Below are positions 33,772 to 42,867 of a stretch of DNA of 47,724 nt, one piece after another; position 1 is the first letter of the stretch; the number at the start of each line of letters is the position of its first letter. A program made the position numbers and the translations under genes. The stretch lies in NCBI GenBank assembly GCA_036654235.1, contig JAVVSK010000013.1, positions 1 to 47,724 on the forward strand. The letters are read 5' to 3'. Source of the stretch: JAVVSK01 sp036654235. Its GTDB lineage: Bacteria; Bacillota; Clostridia; Christensenellales; CAG-138. The notes under the pieces were generated by a model that saw only the letters and a list, made by a program, of their open reading frames with translations, was not told where the DNA came from and searched no databases.

Positions 33772-35142
33772 ATGAAGGACGATATCAATAGGGCGAAAAA
33801 CGTACACTTCATAGGTATCGGCGGCTGCTCTATGAGCGGGCTTGCGGAGATTCTTTATAATAGGGGCTGCATCGTTACGGGTTCCGATTCTTCGGTTTCT
33901 CCGTTTACGGAAAAGTTAGTCGACGAAGGAATATCGGTTAAAATAGGGCAAAGCGCTAATAACATACCGGAAAATTGCGAACTTATCGTATATTCGGCGG
34001 CGATATCCGAAGATAACCCGGAGCGGGTCGAGGCGCGACGAAGGAATATTGAAGAAATCGAACGCTGCGATGCTCTCGGTGGGATTACCGCGGGATATAA
34101 AAATGTCGTTGGGATATCGGGGTGTCACGGGAAAACGACGATAACGTCTATGCTTGCGCTTATCGCCGAATACGGAGGATTCGACGCAACGGTTCATATC
34201 GGCGGCTTCGTCGAAAGGTTAAAAGGTGGGGTTCGCCTAGGGTCGCATGATCTTTTTATCACCGAGGCTTGCGAATATGTTGAAAGTTTTCTTTCGCTAA
34301 ACCCGACAGTCGTTCTTATAAATAATATAGATGACGATCATCTTAATTATTATAAAAATATAAACAACATAGTTGCAGCGTTTAAAAAATTTGTTTCACT
34401 GCTCCCCCGCGACGGGATTTTAATAGCTTGTACGGATGATTTTAGAGTTAAAAAGATATATCGTGAGTTTCGCGGAAAAAAATTCAGTTATGGGCTAAGG
34501 GATGCTGAAATTATCCCCTGCTCCGTTATGTACGATGAAAACGGATATCCCAGCTTTGACCTTTGCAAAGATGGTGACGTTTTAGGGCGAATCTCGCTAA
34601 ACGTAATAGGCGAATTTAATATGCTAAACGCCGTTGCGGCAGCGGCGGTCGCCATTACCCTAGGCGCGGATATTAAAACGATAGCGCGTGCACTCTATGA
34701 TTTTCAATCGACGCGTCGGCGCTTCGAATATTATGGTGAGAGAAACGGAGTAAAAGTTTTTCACGACTATGCGCATCATCCGGGGGAGATTCGCGCCGTA
34801 CTTCGCGGAGCAATGCGATATCCGCATAAGAGGCTGTTTGTTGTTTTTCAATGCAATAGTTATTCCCGCGCCAAAACTCTCTTTATTAACAAGGTTGATT
34901 GTTTTTCCGACGCTGATATTGTTCTCGTTCCTGATATTTATCCCGGACGCGAGGCGTTCGATAGCACCGTTCATGCGCGCGATATGGTTCAAGCGATAGC
35001 GGAATCGGGCGTAAAAGCCGAATATCTCGAAACTTTTGAAAAAATAAATGAATATTTGCTAAAAAATACATCTCCGGGTGATATTGTCGTTACCTTAGGC
35101 AGCGGCGATGTTTATAAACAGTCGCGGATTTTTACAAAATAA
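33772..35142 (+). CDS. murC: UDP-N-acetylmuramate--L-alanine ligase MurC
   Basis: 456 aa. The N-terminal UDP-binding Rossmann domain starts VHFIGIGGCSMSGLAEIL; the ATP P-loop is GCHGKTT (~118). Further markers are NIDDDHLNYY, the Mg2+/carbamylated-Lys region EACEYVESFL, and HDYAHHPGEIRAVL in the C-terminal domain. It adds L-Ala to UDP-MurNAc in peptidoglycan precursor synthesis. It is isolated from other mur genes here. GAAAGGA lies upstream of the ATG. Confidence 0.95.
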   Translation: MKDDINRAKNVHFIGIGGCSMSGLAEILYNRGCIVTGSDSSVSPFTEKLVDEGISVKIGQSANNIPENCELIVYSAAISEDNPERVEARRRNIEEIERCDALGGITAGYKNVVGISGCHGKTTITSMLALIAEYGGFDATVHIGGFVERLKGGVRLGSHDLFITEACEYVESFLSLNPTVVLINNIDDDHLNYYKNINNIVAAFKKFVSLLPRDGILIACTDDFRVKKIYREFRGKKFSYGLRDAEIIPCSVMYDENGYPSFDLCKDGDVLGRISLNVIGEFNMLNAVAAAAVAITLGADIKTIARALYDFQSTRRRFEYYGERNGVKVFHDYAHHPGEIRAVLRGAMRYPHKRLFVVFQCNSYSRAKTLFINKVDCFSDADIVLVPDIYPGREAFDSTVHARDMVQAIAESGVKAEYLETFEKINEYLLKNTSPGDIVVTLGSGDVYKQSRIFTK

Positions 35143-35161
35143 ACCTTCTAAAAAATATCTT

Positions 35162-35188
35162 AGAGCGACCTAACGTCGCTCTCTTTTT
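35162..35188 (+). terminator. murC terminator
   Basis: AGAGCGAC/GTCGCTCT stem (8 bp), CTAAC loop, then CTTTTTAT. Confidence 0.85.
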
Positions 35189-35289
35189 ATGTCCGCTAAA
35201 CCATAACTTTCGCGCATTTAGTTTAAAAAAGTCGGGTAAGTTTCCTCTCCCGGCAAAAAAAAAATCAATAGATCGATATCATAATCTTT

Positions 35290-36406
35290 TTAGTTTAAGT
35301 ATAGCTCCGATATAAGCGACGCGTCGTCCGCTTCAAAGCTAACTTCACCTTCCATTCCGACGTAGCTCCTTAACGGAAACGAAATCCGTTGGGTTCCTGA
35401 GCAAAACGCAAAAATCATATATATAACCTTTATCAACGACAAAATTATCGCATCTTCCAAAAGCTTCTCCCGCGCTATTTACGATCCAGATGCGCGCGCC
35501 CGCCGTCGGGTTAGTTATACAAAAGTCATATATCTCGGCGTCGACTATTATATAAATCGGCTTATTATTCCCGGCTATATTCTCCGTTCTAAGAACTCCG
35601 TCGGCATTCCCCGGAATTTTATAGGTAAACTGATCGTAAATAGATGCGGGAACGTCGCCGCCCGAAGTTAAAGATCCGACAACGGGCATCGTCATTCCGT
35701 AAAGAGAATGCGTTGAATCAAGGAAAATCCGATAACCCGTTCCGTCCATCGAAAGATTACCGACGCTAAGCTTTATCATAGCCTTTCCCGGCGCAACGGG
35801 CTGATACGGAGATGCGCAAACGATAACGATGCAATTCGCCGTCGATAGTTGTATCCCGAGATTTAAAGCCGTTACAAGACCGTTTTCGTCTACCGTAGCG
35901 ACGCTGGGATCGCTAGACGTAAACGTTATTCCGATATTTAGCGCGCTAACGGGAATAATACCGCCGTAAGCTGCGCCGTCTAAGTTTGAATCAACAGCAT
36001 TAAGGTTACGTCTCTAACGGGATCCGGAGGAGTTTTATCTAAAGCAACGTTATCAATATAAGCGAGATCTTCTCCCGCCGCGCCCAAACTATCTTTATAT
36101 AGCTCCACATAAAGTCATATGAGCCGTTTCCCGGAATCAAATATATATATAATTTTTAACTTCCTTACTTGATGCGCTAAAAGATGCAATATTTTTGCCA
36201 TCGACAATGAAAGAAACACCGTCCAAGCCGACTTCGAAATTAGTAAACCAATCAAAGTTTATTGTATTACCGCGATACATATTGATAGAGGAAAGGCTAA
36301 AAGAGCCGATACTTCCGTCTATTCCTCCGCTTTTATTCTTAACTACGATTCTTTCTCCAATGGTAACGACATCCTACGCATAAACGTCATTATTTATGAA
36401 ATAAAT
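35290..36406 (-). pseudogene. Decayed, internally deleted copy of the large dockerin-protein family
   Basis: Read on the minus strand, 36406 to about 36040 matches the first jelly-roll module (MYRGNTINFDWFT, AGEDLAYIDNVALD), then Big_2 #2, then a jump straight into DUF2436 (DGTGYRIFLDSTHSLYG, IYDFCITNP). The signal peptide, both propellers, the second jelly-roll and two or three Big_2 domains are gone. Nonsense codons are TAG at 36376-36374 (replacing the Trp of YPWE) and TAG at 35982-35980 (replacing a Gln), with frameshifts near 36100-36170 and 35350. In the last frame it ends SYVGMEGEVSFEADDASLISELYLN. This fuses the pre-dockerin segment to the last ~11 residues of the dockerin. An open stretch (35345-35779) preserves DUF2436 only. 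Confidence 0.85.
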
Positions 36407-36417
36407 GGAAATATAGT

Positions 36418-36446
36418 TTGACTTAGAGCTAGGATTCGTGTAAAAT
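36418..36446 (+). promoter_or_regulatory. Relic promoter of the dead rpsU gene
   Basis: TTGACT (36418-36423), 17 nt, TAAAAT (36441-36446), with a G-rich ribosome site (GAGGGGGG) at 36495-36502. Confidence 0.5.
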
Positions 36447-36510
36447 ATTTTATATTGAGCAAGATGGCATTGTAAAAGATGCAATGTTTTGCATGAGGGG
36501 GGAAACAAAA

Positions 36511-36687
36511 ATGTAAATCCGTGTCGGAGAAAACGAATCCTTATAAAGTGTGCTTAAGCGTTTTAAACGTAAAATGTCTCGTTCCGAGATATTTGCTGAA
36601 GTGCGTAAGCGCGAGCATTACGAGAAGACCGATTGTTTTTTCCAAATGAGTCCAAAAGATTTTTCGTTTAAATTTATTTCTGCATAA
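36511..36687 (+). pseudogene. rpsU: Pseudogene of ribosomal protein bS21
   Basis: From ATG 36511 the frame reads IRVGENESL-stop-SVLKRFKRK, then RSEIFAEVRKREHYEK, which is bS21. There are TAA stops at codon 2 (36514-36516) and codon 12 (36544-36546). The Lys/Arg-rich C-terminus is replaced by unrelated sequence ending at TAA 36685-36687. Promoter and ribosome site are still recognisable. The functional rpsU must be elsewhere. Confidence 0.85.
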
Positions 36688-36751
36688 ATTGCAATTGCAA
36701 GTTGCAATAGTTATGAATTAAGCAATGACTTATGGTAGAACGACGTGGGGA

Positions 36752-36970
36752 TTACTGAGAGAGGACGAACCCCAAACGGAGAAATCCAACATTGGCGGTC
36801 GCCGATGTTGCAGCATAGATTTTGTCAAGTTCTTTTTCGAACAGTTTTTCCGACGTATGGTAACCCATAATTTTTCGTGGCAAAGCGTTAATCCGGTCGG
36901 CAAAAAATAAGATATTTTCTACGCTGTAATCTGAAAGGAGCTTTCTTTTCGGAATGAAGCGGCAAAGCAT
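36752..36970 (-). pseudogene. C-terminal remnant of an IS30-family transposase
   Basis: Minus-strand translation gives CRFIPKRKLLSDYS, then INALPRKIMGYHTSEKLFEKELDKIY. These match the end of IS30-type transposases (RRFIPKG ... LPRKxLGYxTPEELF ... LDxIY). Only ~55 residues remain; the DDE catalytic core and terminal repeats are missing. The homology reaches a little further right, to ~36990 (NECHNRML). The tail after LDKIY is non-homologous, and an 11-bp hairpin (36787-36810) lies there. Confidence 0.75.
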
Positions 36971-37126
36971 CCGGTTATGACATTCGTTTATGACATCCGG
37001 TTATGCCCTTCTCCAATGATGAAAATTGATGAGTGAAATACACCCCGGCATTGCTTGTTTCCTAAGCAGAAAACTCTGCAAGTTCTGAACCATTGTCAGA
37101 TAATAATAATAAAGGAGATATTGATT

Positions 37127-38140
37127 ATGAAAACAATCATGAAAACAATTGCGCTAATGCTGGTGCTGTTGATTGCTTTTCCTTCCGTTCTCGTAAACGC
37201 AACGGATGAAAAAGCCCTAAATGAACATGACGTTGCTGTCGTCCGAAATTTTTTAGAACAAGAAACAGACGGAGTTAAAAACGGAATAGTTATGTTTGGT
37301 GAAAAATATGAAGCAGACTCTCCCGATACTTGGGTCGTTGATACGACGAAATTGCCGGATTATTACGGACCAACGTATCCGGGAGGTGAAACAGGATTTA
37401 TATTCGACAATGAGGGCTATTTAAGTATAGTAGATTTTACTTATTCCTGCGATGCGACCGGTATCTTACTGAAATCCCTTCCTGTTAAAGGAGATCTCGT
37501 CCTCAATGGTTGCGAACATCTTACCTTTGTCGTTATTTTAGATGAGTTTACAAAGGTAAGTATAAGTAACTCGGCGTATCCGCTCGGTTTTTCTGACAGA
37601 TTTTCTATTCAAAAAGCAAATGAAATATTTCTTCCCATTCCTTTTGGATTTGCTTATGTTTCGTTTGCATCAGAATATTCCGTGCTTTCGGCGTCTATTT
37701 GGCATCCGTTAATGGATAATCAAGCATTACTTCACGTAACTGCCGCGCCCTATGCAGATGAAGAATCGAATGTTTTCGTCGGATGGTTCGACCGCTTAAC
37801 GGGAGAACTCTATTCTAATGATGAAAGTTTAGATATTAATGCCGAAACATTAGACGATAGTTTTACCTGCGCTCTCGAAGCGCGATATCTGAATTCGGCT
37901 GCCTTCGTTCCCGAAACGGATGATGCATGGCTTCCTTCGGGCGATGCAAATAACAATCACTCTGTAACTACCGGCGATGCTTCCTCGATTCTAATGGCGA
38001 ACGTAAATAATGCGCCTTCGTCATATCAACCGCTTCTTTCGGACGTTAACCGTGACGGTCTCGTTAACACCGGAGACGCGGCAATATTGCTTAGGTTCTT
38101 CTCTTTAGATAATCCAACCCATCATATTGGCGGGATTTAA
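37127..38140 (+). CDS. Small secreted dockerin protein
   Basis: 337 aa from the ATG at 37127 (MKTIMKTIALMLVLL), 9 nt after GGAG; the reading from 37055 adds 24 residues with no ribosome site. A signal peptide (~1-26) is followed by a ~200-aa domain of no recognised family. A B-repeat-like C-terminal piece comes next (NVFVGWFDRLTGELYSN...TCALEARYL), similar to the Listeria-Bacteroides repeats of the protein at 1617. The C-terminus is a dockerin with an atypical first loop (DANNNHSVTTGD) and a canonical second one (DVNRDGLVNTGD). It is probably secreted and cohesin-bound. Confidence 0.78.
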   Translation: MKTIMKTIALMLVLLIAFPSVLVNATDEKALNEHDVAVVRNFLEQETDGVKNGIVMFGEKYEADSPDTWVVDTTKLPDYYGPTYPGGETGFIFDNEGYLSIVDFTYSCDATGILLKSLPVKGDLVLNGCEHLTFVVILDEFTKVSISNSAYPLGFSDRFSIQKANEIFLPIPFGFAYVSFASEYSVLSASIWHPLMDNQALLHVTAAPYADEESNVFVGWFDRLTGELYSNDESLDINAETLDDSFTCALEARYLNSAAFVPETDDAWLPSGDANNNHSVTTGDASSILMANVNNAPSSYQPLLSDVNRDGLVNTGDAAILLRFFSLDNPTHHIGGI

Positions 38141-38197
38141 TAAATAGACTTTAAGGTTAAAAAGCTTGAATTGACTTATAAAGGATGAATGAAAAAA

Positions 38198-38251
38198 ATA
38201 AGGCTGCGCGGTGAATACTTAAAATTTCTTCCGCGCGGTCTTATTTTTTCC
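38198..38251 (+). terminator. Terminator of the small dockerin gene
   Basis: Imperfect 15-bp stem AATAAGGCTGCGCGG/CCGCGCGGTCTTATT with an 18-nt loop, then T-rich. Confidence 0.75.
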
Positions 38252-38311
38252 TATTCCCTTTTCGTCAGGAATCAGGCTGATTTCATTTAGTAAATAAGTG
38301 GTTTTTGAAAT

Positions 38312-38340
38312 AAAAAAGTTGGGCGATTAACTCGCCCAAC
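38312..38340 (-). terminator. Terminator of dockerin gene B
   Basis: Minus-strand stem GTTGGGCGA/TCGCCCAAC followed by T6; a relative of the hairpin after gene A. Confidence 0.85.
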
Positions 38341-38346
38341 TAGTTT

Positions 38347-41300
38347 TCAGTTGATGCATATTTCTAAGAGAAGAGCCGCGTCTCCGGTATTTACTTCGCC
38401 GTCGTTATTAAGGTCGGAAACCGTCCTTCCCGCATCGGAAAGAACTTCGAGATCAATAAAGGATCTAAGAAGGAAGGCTGCGTCGCCTGTATTTACAACG
38501 CCGTCAAGGTTGGCGTCGCCCAAATCGTAGGTCGTTTCGCCCGTCGTTCCGATATAGTCGGTAAACATTGTAACGAAATCGTTCTGACCGCGAAGCTCAA
38601 CGACAAAATCGTAAATATAGCCTTCTTCAACTACGAAATCATTACCCCTGCCCATTGATCCATTAACGCTATTTGCGATATACATGCATTCGCCAACTAC
38701 AGGATTCGTTATACAATAATCATAAATCCCGGCATCAACGATTATATAGAGCGACTGATTATTCCCAACGATATTTGGGGTCGTTAAAGCGCCATCGGCG
38801 ATCTCCGGAATTTTATACTCAAAGAGATCGTAAATTTCCTTAGGTACATCGCCGTTCTGATTTAAGGATCCTGTCGTAGGAATTGTCGTTCCTAAGAGAG
38901 AATGCGTAGAATCAAGGAGCATCTGATAACCCGTTCCGTCACCCCAAACATTCCCGACGCTCAATATTATAATAGCCTTACCCGGTTCGAGAGGAGTATA
39001 AGGGCATTCGCCTACAGTTACGGCGCAAATCGCGGTAAAGCCGCCCTCAACGGTAGTAGCCGTTACATTCGCGGTTCCGGCAGAAACACCAAATATATTT
39101 CCTTTATCATCTACCGTTACAATGCCTTCGTTTTCGGAAGCCCAGTTCAAGCTCTTATTCGTCGCGTCAGCGGGTTCGATAACCGCCCTTAGCGTTCCTT
39201 TTCCATGCCATGAAAGATCAATAGTCATATGATCAATCGAAACTCCGGTTACCGCTACAGCCTCGGGAGGGTTAGAAGTTCTATTAAACGCGATTAGTCC
39301 GCAAAGCTCTCCGATTTGAGCATCAAATACGGTCGTCGCAACGCCGGTATTCCTATCTACAGAGTAAAGGAAACCGGCATCATTAGGTGCATTAGTATAT
39401 CCCGCCCAATAAAGAGTATCGGTTTCGTAACTATAGGTCATCGACTGTGCATAAACAACGCTACCCGCCATAGTATCACCGATTTCGGTACATTCGGAAT
39501 TGCTTTTATCTACTTCGTAAAGGATTCCGGTTAGTATAGCTACGCCGTAGAGTTTACCTAGGTTATCGGCGGCGAGAGTTATTAAAGGTGAAATTGTCGG
39601 CATAACGCCGATATGCGTAAGTTCGCCGGTCGCTAGGTTAACGGTCGCAAGACCGCGATCTTCAATTCCGAATAGCGCATACATCGTATTCGTCGTATAG
39701 TCGTAAGTCATATCGTAAGCAACTTCAGAAACAGAAACGTGGCTCAATAATTCGCCGGTTATAGCGTCAAAGGTTAAAAATTCGGTCGTCGTATTATTAA
39801 AAGCATATATAACGCCGTTATAATATTCAGCCGCGAAAATTTCGTCCGAATAATCGAATATGGTTTCGGCTGTAGCCGTAGATGGGTTTATACTTACGAA
39901 CCCGGTAAGACCGTCGGTTATTCCTCCCGGAGAGGAAACAAAGCCATAGAGTTTTCCGTCGGAAGCGGGAATTGTATTAAACACGGTTACTATACAATAG
40001 GCATAAACGCCGTTAACGGCAGTAGCCGTAACCGTCGCCGTTCCTTCGCCAACGCCGGTTATAAAGCCGTTTGAATCCACGGTTACTTTCGTAGCGTCAC
40101 TTGTCGAATAGGTGAGAGTCATATCGGTAGCGTAAGAAGGTACTATCGTTGCATTAACCTTTATCGTCTGACCCAAATGAACTTTCGCGGTCACATCCAT
40201 ATCTACTCTCTGAGGAGCGGGCGTTTCCGTAATTGTAACATTATCAAGCCAGACCATATCTCGTCCGTTACCAGAGGAATCATCCTTAATATAGACCCAA
40301 GTATAAGTATGCTCGCCCGCTGTACCGGCGTTAAATACTTCCGTTGTAAAGTTGGTCATATGCGTACCGGATATACGGGTTTTTTCAACGCCGTCTATAG
40401 AGAATACAGCTTTATCATAGTTTTCTTCGGAGCTGACCATCCAGTCGAAAGTGATAAGCTTACTTCCATCCGTCGTAGCGACAAGAGTCATAACCGTACT
40501 GCTTTGATTTTTACCGTTAGTCGCCGAATGAGCAACGTTTCTTCCGGCGAAGGTAGTAGCGTCCGTATCCCAAAGGTTAACGCTATCCATAATAAATGAA
40601 AGTGTTCCGCCTCCAACGTTAAGAGCCGCATTAATTTTCAGAATAAGTTCCGCGGTTGAAGTTACGTTGATCGTGCTCGTCGCGGTAAAGCCACCATCAT
40701 CTGTCGTAACCGTTATAAACGCGGTTCCCGGTGCAACGGCTGTTACAAGACCGCTTCCGTCTACCGTAGCAACGTTCGAATTGCTACTAGAAAATGTAAC
40801 GCCGATATCAAAAGCACTGCTAGGGATTAAAGCCGCCGCAAGCTGAACCGTTTGCGTCTGATAGAGATCAACGGTCGAGGGAGTTAAGGTTACGCCCGTT
40901 ATAGGTCCCGGCGGTGCTGCGTCAATAGCGACGTTGTCGAGATAGACGCAATCTTCCCCTGCAGCGCCCACTATATCCTTTAGATAAAACCAGGTAAACG
41001 TATAGTCACCCTCAGCGGTAATCTCATACACATAATTCGCGAAATCAATACTCTCTACAGAAAATGAAACAATACGATCTTCATTAACTGCGAAAAACAT
41101 AAGATCATAGTATTCTTCGCAGCTAGTAAACCAATCAAAGCTAATTGTATTCCCACTATACATATGAATGGGATCCGTAGTAATAAAAGATTGACTTCCA
41201 TCTACTCCGGCGTTCGTACTCTTAGCCGCGGTTCTTTCACCTAACGTTACTATTTCCCACGGATAAGCGTTGTCATTTGTAAAGTGATAGTTACCGCCCG

Positions 41301-42489
41301 GAGCGTTAATCGCCGCATCAAACTCAGCGGCAAGCTGAACGTTATCCGGAACGGTTATTATACAAGTATCGGTAAACCCGCCTTCTACGGTTGTCGCCGT
41401 TATCGTCGCTTCGCCATTTGTTATTGCTCTAACAAAGCCGTTTTCATTTACGCTCGCAATAGCCGGATTGCTTGATGTCCAAGAAATTTCTCTTTCGGTA
41501 GCGTTCCAAGGCTGAATTTGGGCTGAAAGGCTAAGAGTTTTATCTGTTCTCAACGTTGCCTCTTCCGGAAAAACGGTAATCCCTGTTGCGGGAACCGGAT
41601 CTCCCGTCCATACACCCTTAGTAAATAGGCAGGTAACCTCCATATTAACGCCATAGATATTACCAAGAGCCGTTGCCTCCGCGGTCGCCGGATCTAACGA
41701 ATATAAGATTCCTATATTTTTATTACAGTTCGCCCAGTAAAGTCCGCCGTTTACATGATCCCAGGTCATAGATTGAAGATATGCTAAGGTAACTCCGGTA
41801 CTACCGACTAGCGTCGCCTCACCGCTTGTTTTATTTAGGGTATATAACGATCCTGTCTTATCGATAGCGTATAAAACTCCCACATCTGAACAAGCGAGAG
41901 TAAATATATTAGCGGGAGTTCCGGCATTTCCTATTTTGGTATAATTTCCGTTAGAAAGATCAATTGTATAAAGCGTCTTCCCCTTTACTCCGTACATAAC
42001 CTCCGAAGATCTATCGAACGCCATATCCATAAAATAGAAAGTATTATAATCTTTTATTTCGGTTTCAGCATAGGTCGTCGCATCAATTCTCATTAAAGCG
42101 AACGAAGCACCTAAATTCTTTACAGCAAAAATAGCATCAATAGAAGGAATATAATCGCCGGCCGTGAAAGAGCTCTCGTAATAACCGTTCGTAAATTCAA
42201 CAATTTCGGGAGTATTTGACATAAAACGAACGAACCCCTTCCAATTAGCCGCACTTCCTCCTTCATAGTACGTTGAGAAGCCATAAAGTTCAGCCGTATT
42301 TTTAATTGGTGTAAATTTTACATTACACTTTTCACCCGCGGTTGTTTTCGTTCCTATAAATTCCGTTTCAGTTTCTTCATTCGTTAAATAGGGGGAAACC
42401 GAACTCTGCTCCACGGACTCTGCAAGAACCGTCGTTAACGACGGAAGAAGCATAGCTATGATCAACAACATTGCCAACATTTTTTTCAT
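38347..42489 (-). CDS. Large secreted modular protein B: propeller, Big_2 x4, jelly-roll x2, DUF2436, dockerin
   Basis: 1380 aa from the ATG at 42489 (MKKMLAMLLIIAML), with GGAGGG 7 nt upstream; the open frame beyond it (to 42627) lacks a ribosome site. Architecture is the same as protein A, domain for domain: signal peptide, propeller 1 (~60-300), Big_2, jelly-roll (GNTISFDWFTSCEEYYD), Big_2, jelly-roll (ITFDWMVSSEENYDKA), Big_2, propeller 2 (~840-1075), Big_2, DUF2436 (VWGDGTGYQMLLDSTHSL; IYDYCITNP) and dockerin (DANLDGVVNTGD, DLNNDGEVNTGD). It runs in the same direction as protein C, with which it forms a tandem pair. No catalytic motif is seen. Confidence 0.88.
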   Translation of the reverse strand: MKKMLAMLLIIAMLLPSLTTVLAESVEQSSVSPYLTNEETETEFIGTKTTAGEKCNVKFTPIKNTAELYGFSTYYEGGSAANWKGFVRFMSNTPEIVEFTNGYYESSFTAGDYIPSIDAIFAVKNLGASFALMRIDATTYAETEIKDYNTFYFMDMAFDRSSEVMYGVKGKTLYTIDLSNGNYTKIGNAGTPANIFTLACSDVGVLYAIDKTGSLYTLNKTSGEATLVGSTGVTLAYLQSMTWDHVNGGLYWANCNKNIGILYSLDPATAEATALGNIYGVNMEVTCLFTKGVWTGDPVPATGITVFPEEATLRTDKTLSLSAQIQPWNATEREISWTSSNPAIASVNENGFVRAITNGEATITATTVEGGFTDTCIITVPDNVQLAAEFDAAINAPGGNYHFTNDNAYPWEIVTLGERTAAKSTNAGVDGSQSFITTDPIHMYSGNTISFDWFTSCEEYYDLMFFAVNEDRIVSFSVESIDFANYVYEITAEGDYTFTWFYLKDIVGAAGEDCVYLDNVAIDAAPPGPITGVTLTPSTVDLYQTQTVQLAAALIPSSAFDIGVTFSSSNSNVATVDGSGLVTAVAPGTAFITVTTDDGGFTATSTINVTSTAELILKINAALNVGGGTLSFIMDSVNLWDTDATTFAGRNVAHSATNGKNQSSTVMTLVATTDGSKLITFDWMVSSEENYDKAVFSIDGVEKTRISGTHMTNFTTEVFNAGTAGEHTYTWVYIKDDSSGNGRDMVWLDNVTITETPAPQRVDMDVTAKVHLGQTIKVNATIVPSYATDMTLTYSTSDATKVTVDSNGFITGVGEGTATVTATAVNGVYAYCIVTVFNTIPASDGKLYGFVSSPGGITDGLTGFVSINPSTATAETIFDYSDEIFAAEYYNGVIYAFNNTTTEFLTFDAITGELLSHVSVSEVAYDMTYDYTTNTMYALFGIEDRGLATVNLATGELTHIGVMPTISPLITLAADNLGKLYGVAILTGILYEVDKSNSECTEIGDTMAGSVVYAQSMTYSYETDTLYWAGYTNAPNDAGFLYSVDRNTGVATTVFDAQIGELCGLIAFNRTSNPPEAVAVTGVSIDHMTIDLSWHGKGTLRAVIEPADATNKSLNWASENEGIVTVDDKGNIFGVSAGTANVTATTVEGGFTAICAVTVGECPYTPLEPGKAIIILSVGNVWGDGTGYQMLLDSTHSLLGTTIPTTGSLNQNGDVPKEIYDLFEYKIPEIADGALTTPNIVGNNQSLYIIVDAGIYDYCITNPVVGECMYIANSVNGSMGRGNDFVVEEGYIYDFVVELRGQNDFVTMFTDYIGTTGETTYDLGDANLDGVVNTGDAAFLLRSFIDLEVLSDAGRTVSDLNNDGEVNTGDAALLLEICIN

Positions 42490-42595
42490 AAAAATCCCTC
42501 CAAGTTTTTTTATCATTTGAATCGAAATTGTAAGTCGAAAATTGCAAACTAATATAAAAATCCAAAACAATAAATTTACAATACTATTCTCGCTA

Positions 42596-42624
42596 AGTAT
42601 AGCATGTATTTTACCATTATACAA
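42596..42624 (-). promoter_or_regulatory. Possible promoter of dockerin gene B
   Basis: TTGTAT (42624-42619), 17 nt, TATACT (42601-42596). A TATAAT at 42621-42616 is an alternative -10 without a clear -35. The rest of 42490-42867 is AT-rich and contains only this and the gene C terminator. Confidence 0.4.
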
Positions 42625-42800
42625 CAACTAACCGTATAAAATTTAATAAAGAAATGGGAAATTACGCGCAAAACTATTAGAATATATATATCATAGCGTT
42701 TAATTTAAGTTTTTTTGTCTCTATTTATTAATAATATGTCTGAAAAAATTAAGTACAGTCTTATTCCCGGATTCTGTAAATTAAAAAAAGATAAGAATAT

Positions 42801-42832
42801 TAAAAATAGTCGGGCTTTTTACTCGCCCGACT
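42801..42832 (-). terminator. Terminator of dockerin gene C
   Basis: Minus-strand stem GTCGGGC/GCCCGAC with a 9-nt loop, then T-rich; same family as the other dockerin-gene terminators. Confidence 0.8.
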
Positions 42833-42867
42833 AAAAAAGTCAATTGTACATTAGCTGAATTTTTTAC

